A DNA stretch of 64,000 nt from UBA10649 sp965278965 (GCA_965278965.1 OZ257127.1:3616854-3680853), one strand, 5' to 3'. Counted from the first letter of the stretch, positions 6,824 to 15,552 are shown. The notes: a model not told the origin generated them from the letters alone. A program made the numbers and translations.

Positions 6824-9800
6824 TCGGTCGGCGGGAGGAGTGCCCGAGCCACCGCGGCGTCGATGCGGTCGACCGACGCGACGCGGTGGGTGGCGGACGG
6901 GGCGAGCTCGTCGGCCTCGGCGAGGAACCGCTGTGCCGTTGCCCCGTCGCCGGCGCGTGCGCTGGCCCGGGCGAGGGCGTCGAGGCACAGGACCTGAATC
7001 TCGACGTTGCTGTCCGTCCGGGCCGAGTCGAGCAACGTGGCGAGGCGCTGCGTCGAGACCGCGTTGGTGGCCTCGTCGGGGAGGGTGGCCAACAGGCACG
7101 TCGCGAGGGCCGCGTCCTCGCCCCCGCCCGACGCGGCGAACCACGCACCGACGGCGGAGAGCACGGCGCGCGCCTGCGCGGGCTCGTCGAGACGGATCAG
7201 GACGCGGCCGAGCTGGACCTGCGCCAGTGCCACGACCCGCATGAGCCCGACCGCCTGCGCGCTGTCGATCGCCGCCTGGAGAGTGGCCGCAGCGTCGGCG
7301 AGCTGACCCGCGAGCTGCTGGACGCGTCCGAGCGCGACTAGGTGGTACGCCTCGGTCGCCAGCAGCTCGGTCTGCTGTGCCGCCTGAGCGGCTCGGCTGA
7401 GATGTGCTGTTGCTCGGGCGACGTCGCCCTCGGCCAGGGCGAGTTGGCCGAGGATCGACTCGAAGTGGCTCACGAGCCACCCATCGCCGACCTGCGGGTG
7501 AAGTGTGATGCCCTCGGTTGCAGCGTCGTGGGCGAGTGCCGCGTCGCCGGAGACCAGGCCGCTGTAGCCCAGGAGCATGCATGAGACACCGGTCTCCCAC
7601 GCAGTCGCATGATCGCCGGCGTCCGCCCGCCACTGCCGGAGCATCGCGATGGCATCGCCGGGCTGCCCTGCCTGGAGGAGCACGAATGCGAGCGGGAGTC
7701 GGCTCTCCGCGATAGCGGTCGCGCTCTGGCTCAGCTCGGCTGCGGCGACCGCGTCCTCGCCCGCCGTCCGGGCGAGCGCGAGGTCCGCACCCGCCTCGTT
7801 CCAGGTGATCTGCGACAGCGCGATCGCCCGGTCGGCGGGGGAGGCGAAAGCCTCGGCAGCCACGAGAACCGCGCGCGTTCGTTCCGCGGCGACGTGAGCC
7901 TCGCCGAGGATGATCCATCCCCAGCCGAACCCTCGGGTGATCCGCAGGCCCAGGGTCGGATCGTTCGACGCGGACCAGGCCAGCGCCGCATCGATGTTGG
8001 CGCGCTCTGTCCGGGCGAAGACCAGGTGCGGCACCTGCCGCGGGCCGCGCTCGTCCCGGCGTGCGTCGTCCGCGCGGTCGGCGAACCAGGCCGCGTGTGC
8101 GGCGCGGGCCGTGGTAGTCATCCCCGCGTCGGCCACGCGATCCGCCGTGAACGCGCGCACGCTGTTCAGCAGCCGGTACCGGACGCTGCCCTCGGCACCG
8201 ACCTCGACGGCGACGAGAGAACGATCCGCGAGCCGTCCAAGGGCGTCGACGGCCGCTGGCCCGGGCACACCAAGAGCGTCGGTAACGGCCTCGACGCCGG
8301 CGAGCGGTGCGCCGTCCGTGAAACAGCCGACGGCCCACAGCACCTGCTTCTCGTCGGGGAACAGGAGGTCGTAGCTCCAGGCGATAGCCGTGCTGAGGGC
8401 TCGGTGGCGCTCGGGGCGCCGCGCGCTCGGATCGTTCAGCAGGCTGAACCGGTCGTCGAGGCGGCGGGCGATCTCCTGGACCGAGAGTGCCTTCGTGCGG
8501 GCGGCAGCGAGCTCGATAGCCAACGGAAGCCCGTCGAGCGATCGGCACAGGCTCTCCACGACGACCGCGGCATCGGGATCGAGGGTGAAGGAGCGACGAC
8601 GCTCGACGGAGCGCTGCGTGAACAGCTCGATCGACGCCTCGATCGGAAGCGGCGCAAGCACCAGAACGGTCTCGCCGTCGAGATCGAGGGGGACCTGGCT
8701 CGTTGCGAGGATGGAGATGCCGGGGACACGGTCCAGGAGCGTGGACGTGAGCTCGGCGACAGCCTCGACGAGGTGCTCGCAGTTGTCCAGCACGACAACG
8801 CTCGTCGTGGCGAGCAGCCGGTCGACGATCATCGGCACCGTGGCGCCGTTGAGGCCGAGGGCGTCGCCGACGACGGAGGGCAGCTGGGACGGGGAGTGCG
8901 CGGCCTCGAGCCGGACGAGCCAGGCGTCGGTTGTCTCGCCGACGCGGGCGGCCTCGGTTGCCAGCCGCGTCTTTCCGACGCCCGCCGGCCCAACGATGGT
9001 GACAAGACGCTGTACCGACAAGAGGTCGGTCACTGATGCCAGCTCGTCGTCCCGACCGACGAGCTGGGACATCAGGCTCGGCACGTTCCCGCGCCGGGGG
9101 ACCGGAGCGCCGGCGACCGTTCGTTTGACGGGGTCCAACACCGGGTCCTGCTGGAGAACCCGCTGCTCCAGCGCGGCCAGCCGCGGACCGGGGCTCAGCC
9201 CGAGCTCGGTGTCGAGCAGGTCGCGGATGCGGCGGTAGGCATCGAGCGCGTCTGCTTGGCGCTGCGCGCGGTACAGCGCCCAGATCAGGAGCTCCCACAG
9301 GCGTTCCCGAAGGGGATGCTGGCGGACGAGGTCCTCGAGCTCGCCGATCGCAGCTCCCGGGGCCGCGATCTCGATCGCGGCCCCCAGCTTGCACTCCAGC
9401 AGCGCAAGACGTGCCTCGTCGAGCCGGGCGCGGTACGGCTGGAGCCACGCACCGTCACCGGCCTCCGACAGGACGTCGCCGTGGAAGTGACCGAGGGCGT
9501 CGACCGCTGTGGCGAAGGCGGTCCGATGATCGTCGCCGGTCATCGCGCGTTCTGCGACCTCCAGGAGAGCGAGCACATCGATCGCGTCGACTGCGCGCGG
9601 ATCCACGTCGAGGGTGTACCCGGTCCGCGATCCCAGGATCGGGACGGACGCTCCGAGCGCGCGGCGCAGGATCGACACCTTGGACTGCAGGGTGTTGCGC
9701 GCTGCTGCGTCGTCTCCCCACAGGTCGTCGATCAGCCGGTCGGTGCGAACCTCGACCCCGGCGTCCAGCGCGAGGCGGACGAGCAGCTCGGTCGGCTTGC

Positions 9801-9876
9801 CCGGCGGGACGCGGCACTGGGCCTCATCAACGGTCACGAGCACAGGTCCAAGGACCGAGATCGTGATCACCGGCAC
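6820..9876 (-). CDS. AfsR/SARP-family regulator (OmpR-like DBD, BTAD, NB-ARC, TPR)
   Basis: A 1018-residue regulator starting GTG at 9876. Domains in order: winged-helix OmpR-like DNA-binding domain (residues 5-90, including LQSKVSILRRALG); bacterial transcriptional activation domain (about 95-240); NB-ARC ATPase with Walker A GPAGVGKTRL near 293 and Walker B VVVLDNCEHL near 370; the P-loop STAND winged part; then about 450 residues of helical TPR-like repeats. Such proteins switch on nearby genes when an unknown ligand binds the TPR/ATPase part. It is convergent with the small gene at 6509 and sits beside the MMPL operon, whose promoter carries 11-bp-spaced repeats of the type SARPs bind. 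No biosynthetic gene cluster is next to it, so an export or stress role is more likely than antibiotic control. Confidence 0.93.
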   Translation of the reverse strand: MPVITISVLGPVLVTVDEAQCRVPPGKPTELLVRLALDAGVEVRTDRLIDDLWGDDAAARNTLQSKVSILRRALGASVPILGSRTGYTLDVDPRAVDAIDVLALLEVAERAMTGDDHRTAFATAVDALGHFHGDVLSEAGDGAWLQPYRARLDEARLALLECKLGAAIEIAAPGAAIGELEDLVRQHPLRERLWELLIWALYRAQRQADALDAYRRIRDLLDTELGLSPGPRLAALEQRVLQQDPVLDPVKRTVAGAPVPRRGNVPSLMSQLVGRDDELASVTDLLSVQRLVTIVGPAGVGKTRLATEAARVGETTDAWLVRLEAAHSPSQLPSVVGDALGLNGATVPMIVDRLLATTSVVVLDNCEHLVEAVAELTSTLLDRVPGISILATSQVPLDLDGETVLVLAPLPIEASIELFTQRSVERRRSFTLDPDAAVVVESLCRSLDGLPLAIELAAARTKALSVQEIARRLDDRFSLLNDPSARRPERHRALSTAIAWSYDLLFPDEKQVLWAVGCFTDGAPLAGVEAVTDALGVPGPAAVDALGRLADRSLVAVEVGAEGSVRYRLLNSVRAFTADRVADAGMTTTARAAHAAWFADRADDARRDERGPRQVPHLVFARTERANIDAALAWSASNDPTLGLRITRGFGWGWIILGEAHVAAERTRAVLVAAEAFASPADRAIALSQITWNEAGADLALARTAGEDAVAAAELSQSATAIAESRLPLAFVLLQAGQPGDAIAMLRQWRADAGDHATAWETGVSCMLLGYSGLVSGDAALAHDAATEGITLHPQVGDGWLVSHFESILGQLALAEGDVARATAHLSRAAQAAQQTELLATEAYHLVALGRVQQLAGQLADAAATLQAAIDSAQAVGLMRVVALAQVQLGRVLIRLDEPAQARAVLSAVGAWFAASGGGEDAALATCLLATLPDEATNAVSTQRLATLLDSARTDSNVEIQVLCLDALARASARAGDGATAQRFLAEADELAPSATHRVASVDRIDAAVARALLPPTD

Positions 9877-9936
9877 ATGCTAGGAGAACGGCGGCCCAGC
9901 CGTGCGGGAGCGGCCGCCGGGTGGGACGATCCCGCA

Positions 9937-10302
9937 ATGACGACGATCGATCCGACGGTCCCGCCGAGCGGTACCGGGTGCGTGGAGTGCGACGAGGCCG
10001 GCTCGTGGTGGGTGCACCTGCGGCGATGTGCCGAGTGCGGGCACGTCGGCTGCTGCGACTCCTCGCTGAACCGGCACGCGACCGCCCACTTCCGAGCCAC
10101 AGGTCATCCGGTCATCGCGTCGTTCGAGCCCGGTGAGGACTGGTTCTGGGACTTCGCGGCCGAGGACGTCGTGGACGGCGCGGAGCTCGCGCCGCCGACC
10201 AGCCATCCGGTCGACCAGCCCGTGCCCGGCCCGGCGGGCCGAGTCCCCCGCGACTGGATGGCTCAGCTCGACGCACGCGACGCCGCCGAGCAGAACGGCT
10301 GA
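9937..10302 (+). CDS. UBP-type zinc finger protein
   Basis: A 121-residue protein with a single ZnF-UBP domain (about residues 12-75): CVECDE, CAECGHVGCCD and the histidines of NRHATAHFRATGHPV provide the zinc ligands, followed by the GEDWFW aromatic strand. In eukaryotes this fold binds the free C-terminus of ubiquitin; bacterial stand-alone copies are common in actinobacteria and their ligand is unknown. The C-terminal 40 residues are polar and proline-rich. GACGAT lies 6 nt before the ATG, suggesting a leaderless transcript. It is divergent from the SARP gene with only 60 bp between the start codons. Confidence 0.9.
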   Translation: MTTIDPTVPPSGTGCVECDEAGSWWVHLRRCAECGHVGCCDSSLNRHATAHFRATGHPVIASFEPGEDWFWDFAAEDVVDGAELAPPTSHPVDQPVPGPAGRVPRDWMAQLDARDAAEQNG

Positions 10303-10347
10303 GACTCCGCCACGGGGGTGGCCGCCGGGTGACTGGGAGGGACGGCC

Positions 10348-10371
10348 CCCACGATGTCCGGCCGTCGTGGG
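10348..10371. terminator. Hairpin after the UBP gene
   Basis: CCCACGA (10348-10354) pairs with TCGTGGG (10365-10371) around a 10-nt loop, 45 bp after the UBP stop and 11 bp before the next start. It could end the UBP transcript; no T-run follows. Confidence 0.4.
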
Positions 10372-10382
10372 AGTCTGGCGGA

Positions 10383-10970
10383 ATGGCGACCACACCCGAG
10401 CCTGACCTCCTTGTCCTTGCCGACGCCGCGGCCTGGCGCGCCTGGCTGGACGCGAACGAGGACACGTCCGAGGGTGTGTGGCTCCTGCTGGCGAAGAAGG
10501 GGACGACGGACCCGACCGCGCTCACCTACGCGGAGGCGCTGGATGAGGCGTTGTGCAGCGGCTGGATCGACGGTCAGCGGCGCAGCCACGACGCGGCCAC
10601 CTTCAGCCAGCGGTACACGCCGCGTCGCAAGGCCTCCCTGTGGTCGCAGCGGAACATCGGTCTCGTGGAGCAGTTCGTCGCCGACGGCCGGATGCGACCG
10701 CGGGGACAAGCCGAGATCGACCGGGCGAAGGGCGATGGCCGGTGGGAGCGCGCCTATGCCGGGCCGGCATCGATCCAGGTCCCCGACGACCTCGAGGCGG
10801 CCCTGGCCGCGTCGGCGACGGCTCGGGCCACCTTCGAGGGGCTCAACAGCCAGAACCGCTTCGCCGTCCTGCACCGCATCGTCACCGCGGCGAGCGCGAC
10901 GTCCCGGGCGAACCGGCTGGCCAAGCTCGTCGGGATGCTCGAGCGGGGCGAGAAGCCCTACCCGCAGTGA
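10383..10970 (+). CDS. YdeI/OmpD-associated family protein
   Basis: A 195-residue soluble protein of the YdeI family. The N-terminal block WRAWLDANEDTSEGVWLLLAKK, the ALCSGWIDGQRR motif near residue 57 and the C-terminal helical stretch LNSQNRFAVLHRIVTA are the conserved elements. Members are named after a protein linked to OmpD and polymyxin/antimicrobial peptide resistance in Salmonella, but their chemistry is unknown. The start at 10383 is the first ATG after the hairpin; a longer frame from 10329 would overlap that hairpin. It is probably monocistronic, with the UPF0114 gene 59 bp behind having its own promoter. Confidence 0.88.
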   Translation: MATTPEPDLLVLADAAAWRAWLDANEDTSEGVWLLLAKKGTTDPTALTYAEALDEALCSGWIDGQRRSHDAATFSQRYTPRRKASLWSQRNIGLVEQFVADGRMRPRGQAEIDRAKGDGRWERAYAGPASIQVPDDLEAALAASATARATFEGLNSQNRFAVLHRIVTAASATSRANRLAKLVGMLERGEKPYPQ

Positions 10971-11017
10971 CCGCCGGCTGGGGCCGGACCCAGTGGCTTG
11001 TCGCCGGGCCGTCCCGA

Positions 11018-11023
11018 TAACGT
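11018..11023 (+). promoter_or_regulatory. Leaderless-type -10 box of the UPF0114 gene
   Basis: TAACGT ends 6 nt before the GTG at 11030 and no ribosome-binding site is present between them. Confidence 0.5.
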
Positions 11024-11029
11024 GGCTGG

Positions 11030-11692
11030 GTGGCCACGCCTTCTGACGGACCTCAGCTGACCGCTCGACCCGACCGCACCGCGTCGAACACGCTCGCGGG
11101 CCTCATCTTCGCCAGCCGCTGGCTCCAGGCACCGCTGTACATCGGCCTGATCGTCGCGCAGCTCGTCTACGTGATCGTGTTCGGGTTCGACCTCGTGCAC
11201 CTCATGCAGGAGGTGTGGCTGGGGATCACCGACCCCGGGATGCACCCGATGGACGAGGCGACGATCATGCTCGCGGTCCTGGGCCTGATCGATGTCGTCA
11301 TGATCGCGAACCTGCTGATCATGGTGATCATCGGCGGCTACGAGATCTTCGTCTCCCGGATCAAGATCTCCGGCCACCCTGACGAGCCGGACTGGCTGTC
11401 GCACGTCAATGCAAACCTGCTCAAGGTCAAGCTGGCAATCTCGATCATCTCGATCTCGTCGATCCATCTCCTGGCGACGTTCATCGAGATCGGCAACCTC
11501 CCGCCGTCCGGCTCGATCAACGGCCAGGTCGAGGGCGGCAGCTACACGCTCACGGGCGTGATCATGCAGGTGGTCATCCACCTCGCGTTCGTGCTGTCGG
11601 CGATCGCTCTCGCCTGGATCGACCGGATGGGTCACCGGAACGACAGCGGCCGACGGGTTTCAGCAGGACCGGCCGACCAGCTCGTCCACTAG
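11030..11692 (+). CDS. UPF0114 (YqhA-like) membrane protein
   Basis: A 220-residue protein with a GTG start and four membrane helices (about residues 35-58, 80-105, 140-160 and 180-200). The conserved core, FASRWLQAPLYIGLIVAQ, GLIDVVMIANLLIMVIIGGYE and NANLLKVKLAISIISISSI, is that of UPF0114/YqhA proteins, which are inner-membrane proteins of unknown role. The N-terminal 28 residues and the C-terminal tail are polar. The E. coli protein is about 165 residues, so this copy has extra tails. It lies alone and is convergent with the aldo/keto reductase gene. Confidence 0.9.
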   Translation: MATPSDGPQLTARPDRTASNTLAGLIFASRWLQAPLYIGLIVAQLVYVIVFGFDLVHLMQEVWLGITDPGMHPMDEATIMLAVLGLIDVVMIANLLIMVIIGGYEIFVSRIKISGHPDEPDWLSHVNANLLKVKLAISIISISSIHLLATFIEIGNLPPSGSINGQVEGGSYTLTGVIMQVVIHLAFVLSAIALAWIDRMGHRNDSGRRVSAGPADQLVH

Positions 11693-11710
11693 TCCCGCCG
11701 GTCCTCCGCG

Positions 11711-12688
11711 CTACAGGCCGACCGACGACATACGGTCTTCCTCGTACCGCGTGCCGACGGGCGGCTCGATCGCCGTGAGGCGGGCGAGCTGGTCTGCCGT
11801 CAGCACGACGCCGTCGGCGGCGGCGTTCTCCTCCAGCCGCGAGACCCGCTTCGTGCCGGGGATAACGGCGATGTCGTCACCGCGGGAGAGCAGCCACGCG
11901 AGGGCGACCTGTGCCGCTGTGGCGCCGGCCTCGGCCGCCACCGCTTCGACCACGTCGACGATCGCGATGTTCTGCTCGACCGCACCTTCGACGAAGCGTG
12001 GGTTGGTCTTTCGGAAGTCGCCGTCGGCGATGTCCGCCGCCGACCGGATCGTGCCGGTGAGGAATCCGCGGCCCAGCGGGGAGTAGGCGACGAACCCGAT
12101 GCCCAACTCCCGGACCGCCGGCAGGATCTCGGCCTCGACGTCGCGTGTCCAGAGCGAGTACTCGGTCTGCAGGGCGGCCACCGGGTGGACGGCGTGCGCC
12201 CGTCGGATGGTGGCGACTCCCGCCTCGGACAGGCCGACGTGGCGGATCTTTCCCTCGCGGACGAGATCGGCGAGCGTCCCCATCGTGTCCTCGATCGGTG
12301 TCGATGTGTCGACCCGGTGCTGGTAGTACAGGTCGATGTGGTCCGTTTGCAGGCGGCCGAGCGAGCCCTCGACCGCCAGCCGGATGTTCTGCGGCGTCGA
12401 GTCCTTCGCGTACGGGGTGCCGGTGACGTGCGAGTAGTTGCCGAACTTCGTCGCCAGCACGACCTCATCACGGCGGCCGGCGATCGCTCGTCCGACGAGC
12501 TCCTCGTTCGTGAACGGACCGTAGATCTCGGCCGTGTCGATGAGCGTGACGCCCAGATCGAGCGCTCGCCTGATCGTCCGGATCGACTCGGCGTCGTCGC
12601 TGCCCGCGCCGGCGTAGTAGGCGGACATCCCCATCGTGCCCAGGCCGATTCGGCTGACGTCGAGGGTGCCGAGGCCGATGTGTCTCAT
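11711..12688 (-). CDS. Aldo/keto reductase
   Basis: A 325-residue NADPH-dependent aldo/keto reductase with a TIM-barrel fold. The catalytic tetrad is recognisable: Asp in LIDTAEIYG, the Tyr of the same motif (about residue 57), Lys in VVLATKFGNY and His in YYQHRVD. The C-terminal GTKRVSRLEENAAA block binds the cofactor phosphate. It resembles the YakC/AKR13-type enzymes that reduce aldehydes and quinone-derived carbonyls; the substrate is not predictable. TACTGT stands 6 nt before the ATG on this strand, so it is likely leaderless. It is followed on the same strand by nothing; upstream lies a decayed regulator. Confidence 0.93.
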   Translation of the reverse strand: MRHIGLGTLDVSRIGLGTMGMSAYYAGAGSDDAESIRTIRRALDLGVTLIDTAEIYGPFTNEELVGRAIAGRRDEVVLATKFGNYSHVTGTPYAKDSTPQNIRLAVEGSLGRLQTDHIDLYYQHRVDTSTPIEDTMGTLADLVREGKIRHVGLSEAGVATIRRAHAVHPVAALQTEYSLWTRDVEAEILPAVRELGIGFVAYSPLGRGFLTGTIRSAADIADGDFRKTNPRFVEGAVEQNIAIVDVVEAVAAEAGATAAQVALAWLLSRGDDIAVIPGTKRVSRLEENAAADGVVLTADQLARLTAIEPPVGTRYEEDRMSSVGL

Positions 12689-12726
12689 CCCGCAACAGTA
12701 GGCGGGAGTCGGGCGGCAGGCGGGAG

Positions 12727-13050
12727 CTAGGTGATCAGGCCGAGCTCGATTCCGGGGCGGACGGGAGAAGTTCGATGAGGAGTGCCGAGTTTGTCGAATG
12801 CCCGGCTCAGATACGTCTTGGCCGTCGTCTCGATGATGTGAAGGGCCTGCCCGATCGCGGCGTTGGTCCGCCCTTTGGCCGCCGGCTGCAGCACAGCCAC
12901 CTCCTGAGCCGACGGCGAGAGGGTCGACGACCGATTGTGCGCGCGACCGAGCAGGGCGGTCTGGGCCGGCGGCGCGAGGACAGTCTCGCCGCGGGCGGCC
13001 GAACGCACCGCGTCGGTGAGAGCGTCGTCCGATCGGAGGACACGAGAGGT
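12727..13050 (-). pseudogene. Remnant of a NarL/LuxR-type response regulator
   Basis: About 105 C-terminal residues of a response regulator survive in frame to a stop at 12727. They begin in the last strand-helix of the receiver (VLRSDDALTDAVRSAARGE), pass the linker, and contain the LuxR helix-turn-helix, degenerate as LSPSAQEVAVL, GRTNAAIGQALHI, ETTAKTYLSRAFDKLG. Usual family residues are altered (SPRE to SPSAQE, VKTH to AKTY), and the phospho-acceptor half of the receiver is missing. Upstream sequence has no homologous frame and no sensor kinase is near. It is best read as a 5'-truncated, decaying gene; a perfect 18-bp inverted repeat lies just beyond the break. Confidence 0.7.
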
Positions 13051-13088
13051 CGACGCGCTCGGTGCCCGGTGGTGACCGGACGGAGTGT

Positions 13089-13142
13089 GGGACTGGCGGG
13101 CGGCTGGAGCCAGTCGGGTGTGCTCAGCCGCCCGCCAGTCCC
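13089..13142. repeat. 18-bp perfect inverted repeat with 18-nt loop
   Basis: Arms 13089-13106 and 13125-13142 match perfectly in opposite orientation. The element lies between the truncated regulator and the divergent methyltransferase, a place where a terminator is not expected, so it may be a leftover from the event that removed the 5' half of the regulator. Confidence 0.75.
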
Positions 13143-13213
13143 GCAAAGCGGGACAAACGTCAGGGAGGGGGTGTGGGTTGGCGCGGGGTCGAGGCAGCCG
13201 GAATGCTGGCGGC

Positions 13214-13891
13214 ATGACTGCCGACGACCATGACCACGCGGCGCACGCCCACCACGAGCCGGAGGAGGGCACGGATCTCGCGACGTTCTGGGAGGAGCGC
13301 TACGCCGGGTCCGGACCGATCTGGTCGGGGCGGGTCAACACGACCCTGGCCGACGTCATCGCGCCCCTCGCTCCCGGGCGGGCTCTCGACCTCGGCTGCG
13401 GAGAGGGCGGGGACGCGATCTGGCTCGCTCATCAGGGTTGGGAGGTCACGGCGGTCGACGTGTCGGCGACCGCGGTCGCCCGCGCCGCCGGTGCGGCAGC
13501 GGCCGCGGGTATCGAGCCCACTCGGATCACGTGGGTGGCCCACGACCTGTCCGACTGGCGGCCCGACGGGGGTTTTGACCTGGTCAGCGCCTCGTTCTTC
13601 CACTCGCCCGTCGAGTTCCCGCGGACGCAGGTGCTGCGGCGCGCCGCCGAGCACGTGACGTCGGGGGGACACCTGCTCCTGGTCTCTCACGCCGCTTTCC
13701 CTCCGTGGTCGGACGCTGCCGCGCACGGTGATCACGTGTTCTTGTCGCCCGAGGAGGAGCGCGCGGAGCTCGACCTGGACTCGTCGACGTGGACGACCGT
13801 GCTTGCCGAGGTGCGCGCGCGGGAGGCCGTCGGCCCCGACGGACAGCACGCGATCCTGGACGACGGCGTCCTGCTCGTGCGTCGCGCCTGA
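13214..13891 (+). CDS. Class I SAM-dependent methyltransferase
   Basis: A 225-residue methyltransferase with the glycine-rich SAM site ALDLGCGEGGDAIWLA (about residues 57-72), the acidic end of strand 2 in VTAVDVSATAV and the motif IV-like FDLVSASFFHS. The N-terminus holds a histidine/acid-rich stretch (HDHAAHAHHEPEE) and FWEERYAGSGPIWSGRVN, as in TehB/thiopurine methyltransferase-like enzymes that modify small molecules. The substrate is unknown. The ATG at 13214 follows AATGCT by 6 nt, so it may be leaderless; a longer frame to 13085 runs through the inverted repeat and is rejected. It is convergent with the SDR gene, only 6 bp apart. Confidence 0.9.
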   Translation: MTADDHDHAAHAHHEPEEGTDLATFWEERYAGSGPIWSGRVNTTLADVIAPLAPGRALDLGCGEGGDAIWLAHQGWEVTAVDVSATAVARAAGAAAAAGIEPTRITWVAHDLSDWRPDGGFDLVSASFFHSPVEFPRTQVLRRAAEHVTSGGHLLLVSHAAFPPWSDAAAHGDHVFLSPEEERAELDLDSSTWTTVLAEVRAREAVGPDGQHAILDDGVLLVRRA

Positions 13892-13897
13892 GCGACA

Positions 13898-14677
13898 TCA
13901 GTGCGCGGACAAGCCGCCGTCCACGACGATCGCCTGACCGGTGATGTACGCGCCGGCGTCGCTCGCCAGGAGCAGCGCGGCGCCGGCGAAGTCCTCCGGC
14001 AGGCCGTTTCGTCCGACGAGCGTCCGTTCAGCGAGCGCAGCGACGAGCGCGGGATCGGCAGCGACGTGCGCGTTCATCGGAGTGAGAACCACGCCGGGCA
14101 CGAGCACGTTGCTCGTCACGCCATGCCCGGACCAGGCCTCAGCCTGGGACCGCGCGAGCGACTCCAGGCCACCCTTGGAGACGCCGTAGGCGCCGCTGTT
14201 CACGAAGGCGCGACGTGCCTGCTGCGAGCTGAGGTGGATGAGGCGGCCGTGCCCTCGCGCCGCCATCCCGGGACCGAACCGCTGGCCGAGGAGGAACGGG
14301 GCCTCCAGGTTCACGGCCATCGTCCGGTCCCAGATGTCCGCAGTGATCTCGTCCATGGGTGGTCGAAGGTTGACGCCTGCGCTGCTCACCACGATGTCAG
14401 GCTCGCCGTACACGGCGGCTGCCTCGTCGGCGATCTCGCGGACGCGGTCGCGGCTGCCGAGGTCGCCTGCGACGAACGCGGCCGTGCCACCATCGGCGTC
14501 GATCTCGTCCGCGACACGTCCGAGGGTCTCCGGCGTTTGGGCGACGAGGACGACCCGAGCGCCGGCACCGGCCAGTGCCATCGCAATCGCGCGACCTATG
14601 CCGGAGCTGCCCCCGGTGACGATCGCAACCCGACCGTCGACGGAGAACAGACGCTGCAGGTAGGACGCCGTACTCAT
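13898..14677 (-). CDS. SDR-family oxidoreductase
   Basis: A 259-residue short-chain dehydrogenase/reductase. The Rossmann motif TGGSSGIG occurs near residue 22, SSAGVN replaces the usual NNAG, and the catalytic Tyr-Lys pair is in GAYGVSKGGLESLARS, with a Ser in LIHLSSQQARRAF. The C-terminus ITGQAIVVDGGLSAH is typical of 3-oxoacyl-ACP reductase/gluconate dehydrogenase-like SDRs. The substrate cannot be told. On this strand TACCCT is 6 nt before the ATG, hence a probably leaderless mRNA; the longer frame to 14767 has no family content. It is divergent from the secreted protein gene. Confidence 0.92.
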   Translation of the reverse strand: MSTASYLQRLFSVDGRVAIVTGGSSGIGRAIAMALAGAGARVVLVAQTPETLGRVADEIDADGGTAAFVAGDLGSRDRVREIADEAAAVYGEPDIVVSSAGVNLRPPMDEITADIWDRTMAVNLEAPFLLGQRFGPGMAARGHGRLIHLSSQQARRAFVNSGAYGVSKGGLESLARSQAEAWSGHGVTSNVLVPGVVLTPMNAHVAADPALVAALAERTLVGRNGLPEDFAGAALLLASDAGAYITGQAIVVDGGLSAH

Positions 14678-14810
14678 GGACGAAGGGTATTGACGAAGAC
14701 GGGCACCGAAGGCGAGTTCGTGCAGCAGGGAGAGCGACCCCGGAGAACGGGTCGACGCGCCGCCCACCCGCGGCTAGGGTCGGCGGGTTCGTCGAGGAGG
14801 GGAGCGTTCC

Positions 14811-15533
14811 ATGGCGGGTCGGCTCGTACGGACGTCGTTGGTGGTCGTCGCCTCGGTCTCGACCGTGGCCGCTGTCGCCGTGACTGGCTCGGCCGCGATG
14901 GCGGCACCGAGCGCCCCGACCGCCATGACCAAGGCATGTAAGGCGTTGCAGGCCAAGGCGATCGCCGCTGCAGCATCGAACCCGGCGGGCGGAGCGCCCA
15001 CGGCGGCCGAGCGCACGTTCTACGCGAAGTGCCCCGGCGTCGACACGATCGTCGTCATGTCGCTCGGCTCGCTGTCGCGGTACCAGCTCTTCGCCGACGC
15101 CAAGGGGCGGCCGGCCGGGATCAAGAAGGTGACCTCGAGCAATCCGAAGGTCGTCGCGCTCGGCAAGCCCGTCGCCGAGACCGTGGACGGGAAGGCGACG
15201 AACTCGACCGTCGTTCAAGCGATCGGCATGGGTCAGTCCCGCGTGTGCTTCACGCCGAAGTCCGGCGCCGGTCGCTGCGTCCTCATGGTCACGCCGAAGG
15301 CGATCTCCGGCAAGGCCGGTGGGCGCACGCTCAATGTCGCGTTCGGTGACGGTGCGAGCGACGCAGCCAAGGTCGTCAGCATCACCAGCTCCGACCCGAC
15401 GGTCGTGTCGGTCGCGACGGACCCATCACGCGCGCTGCCGTACGTCGTGCTCGGCCAGCCCGGCAGCACCACGATCTGCGCGAAGTACACCAAGGGAACA
15501 GGCGGGTGCCAGCAGTGGACGATCGGCTCGTAG
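14811..15533 (+). CDS. Secreted protein with two Ig-like (BIG2-like) repeats
   Basis: A 240-residue exported protein: positively charged MAGRLVRTS, hydrophobic VVVASVSTVAAVAVTGSAA, and a likely signal peptidase site at AMAAPS near residue 32. After a short helical segment with a cysteine pair come two related beta-rich units, about residues 100-165 (VTSSNPKVVALG to GAGRCVLMV) and 185-238 (ITSSDPTVVSVA to GGCQQWTI). Each has the SS(N/D)PxVV start and a late cysteine pair, as in bacterial Ig-like group 2 domains. No enzyme motif is visible; cell-surface or extracellular binding is a guess. A good AGGAGGGGA ribosome site precedes the ATG. Confidence 0.75.
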   Translation: MAGRLVRTSLVVVASVSTVAAVAVTGSAAMAAPSAPTAMTKACKALQAKAIAAAASNPAGGAPTAAERTFYAKCPGVDTIVVMSLGSLSRYQLFADAKGRPAGIKKVTSSNPKVVALGKPVAETVDGKATNSTVVQAIGMGQSRVCFTPKSGAGRCVLMVTPKAISGKAGGRTLNVAFGDGASDAAKVVSITSSDPTVVSVATDPSRALPYVVLGQPGSTTICAKYTKGTGGCQQWTIGS

Positions 15534-15552
15534 GTCCGGCGGGAGCCGCCGC

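Noticed and set aside
5180..9448. Very long open frame of about 1400 codons on the minus strand across MMPL and SARP genes
   Set aside because: It is a GC-biased alternate frame of the two real genes, extremely arginine/proline-rich, with no domain pattern.
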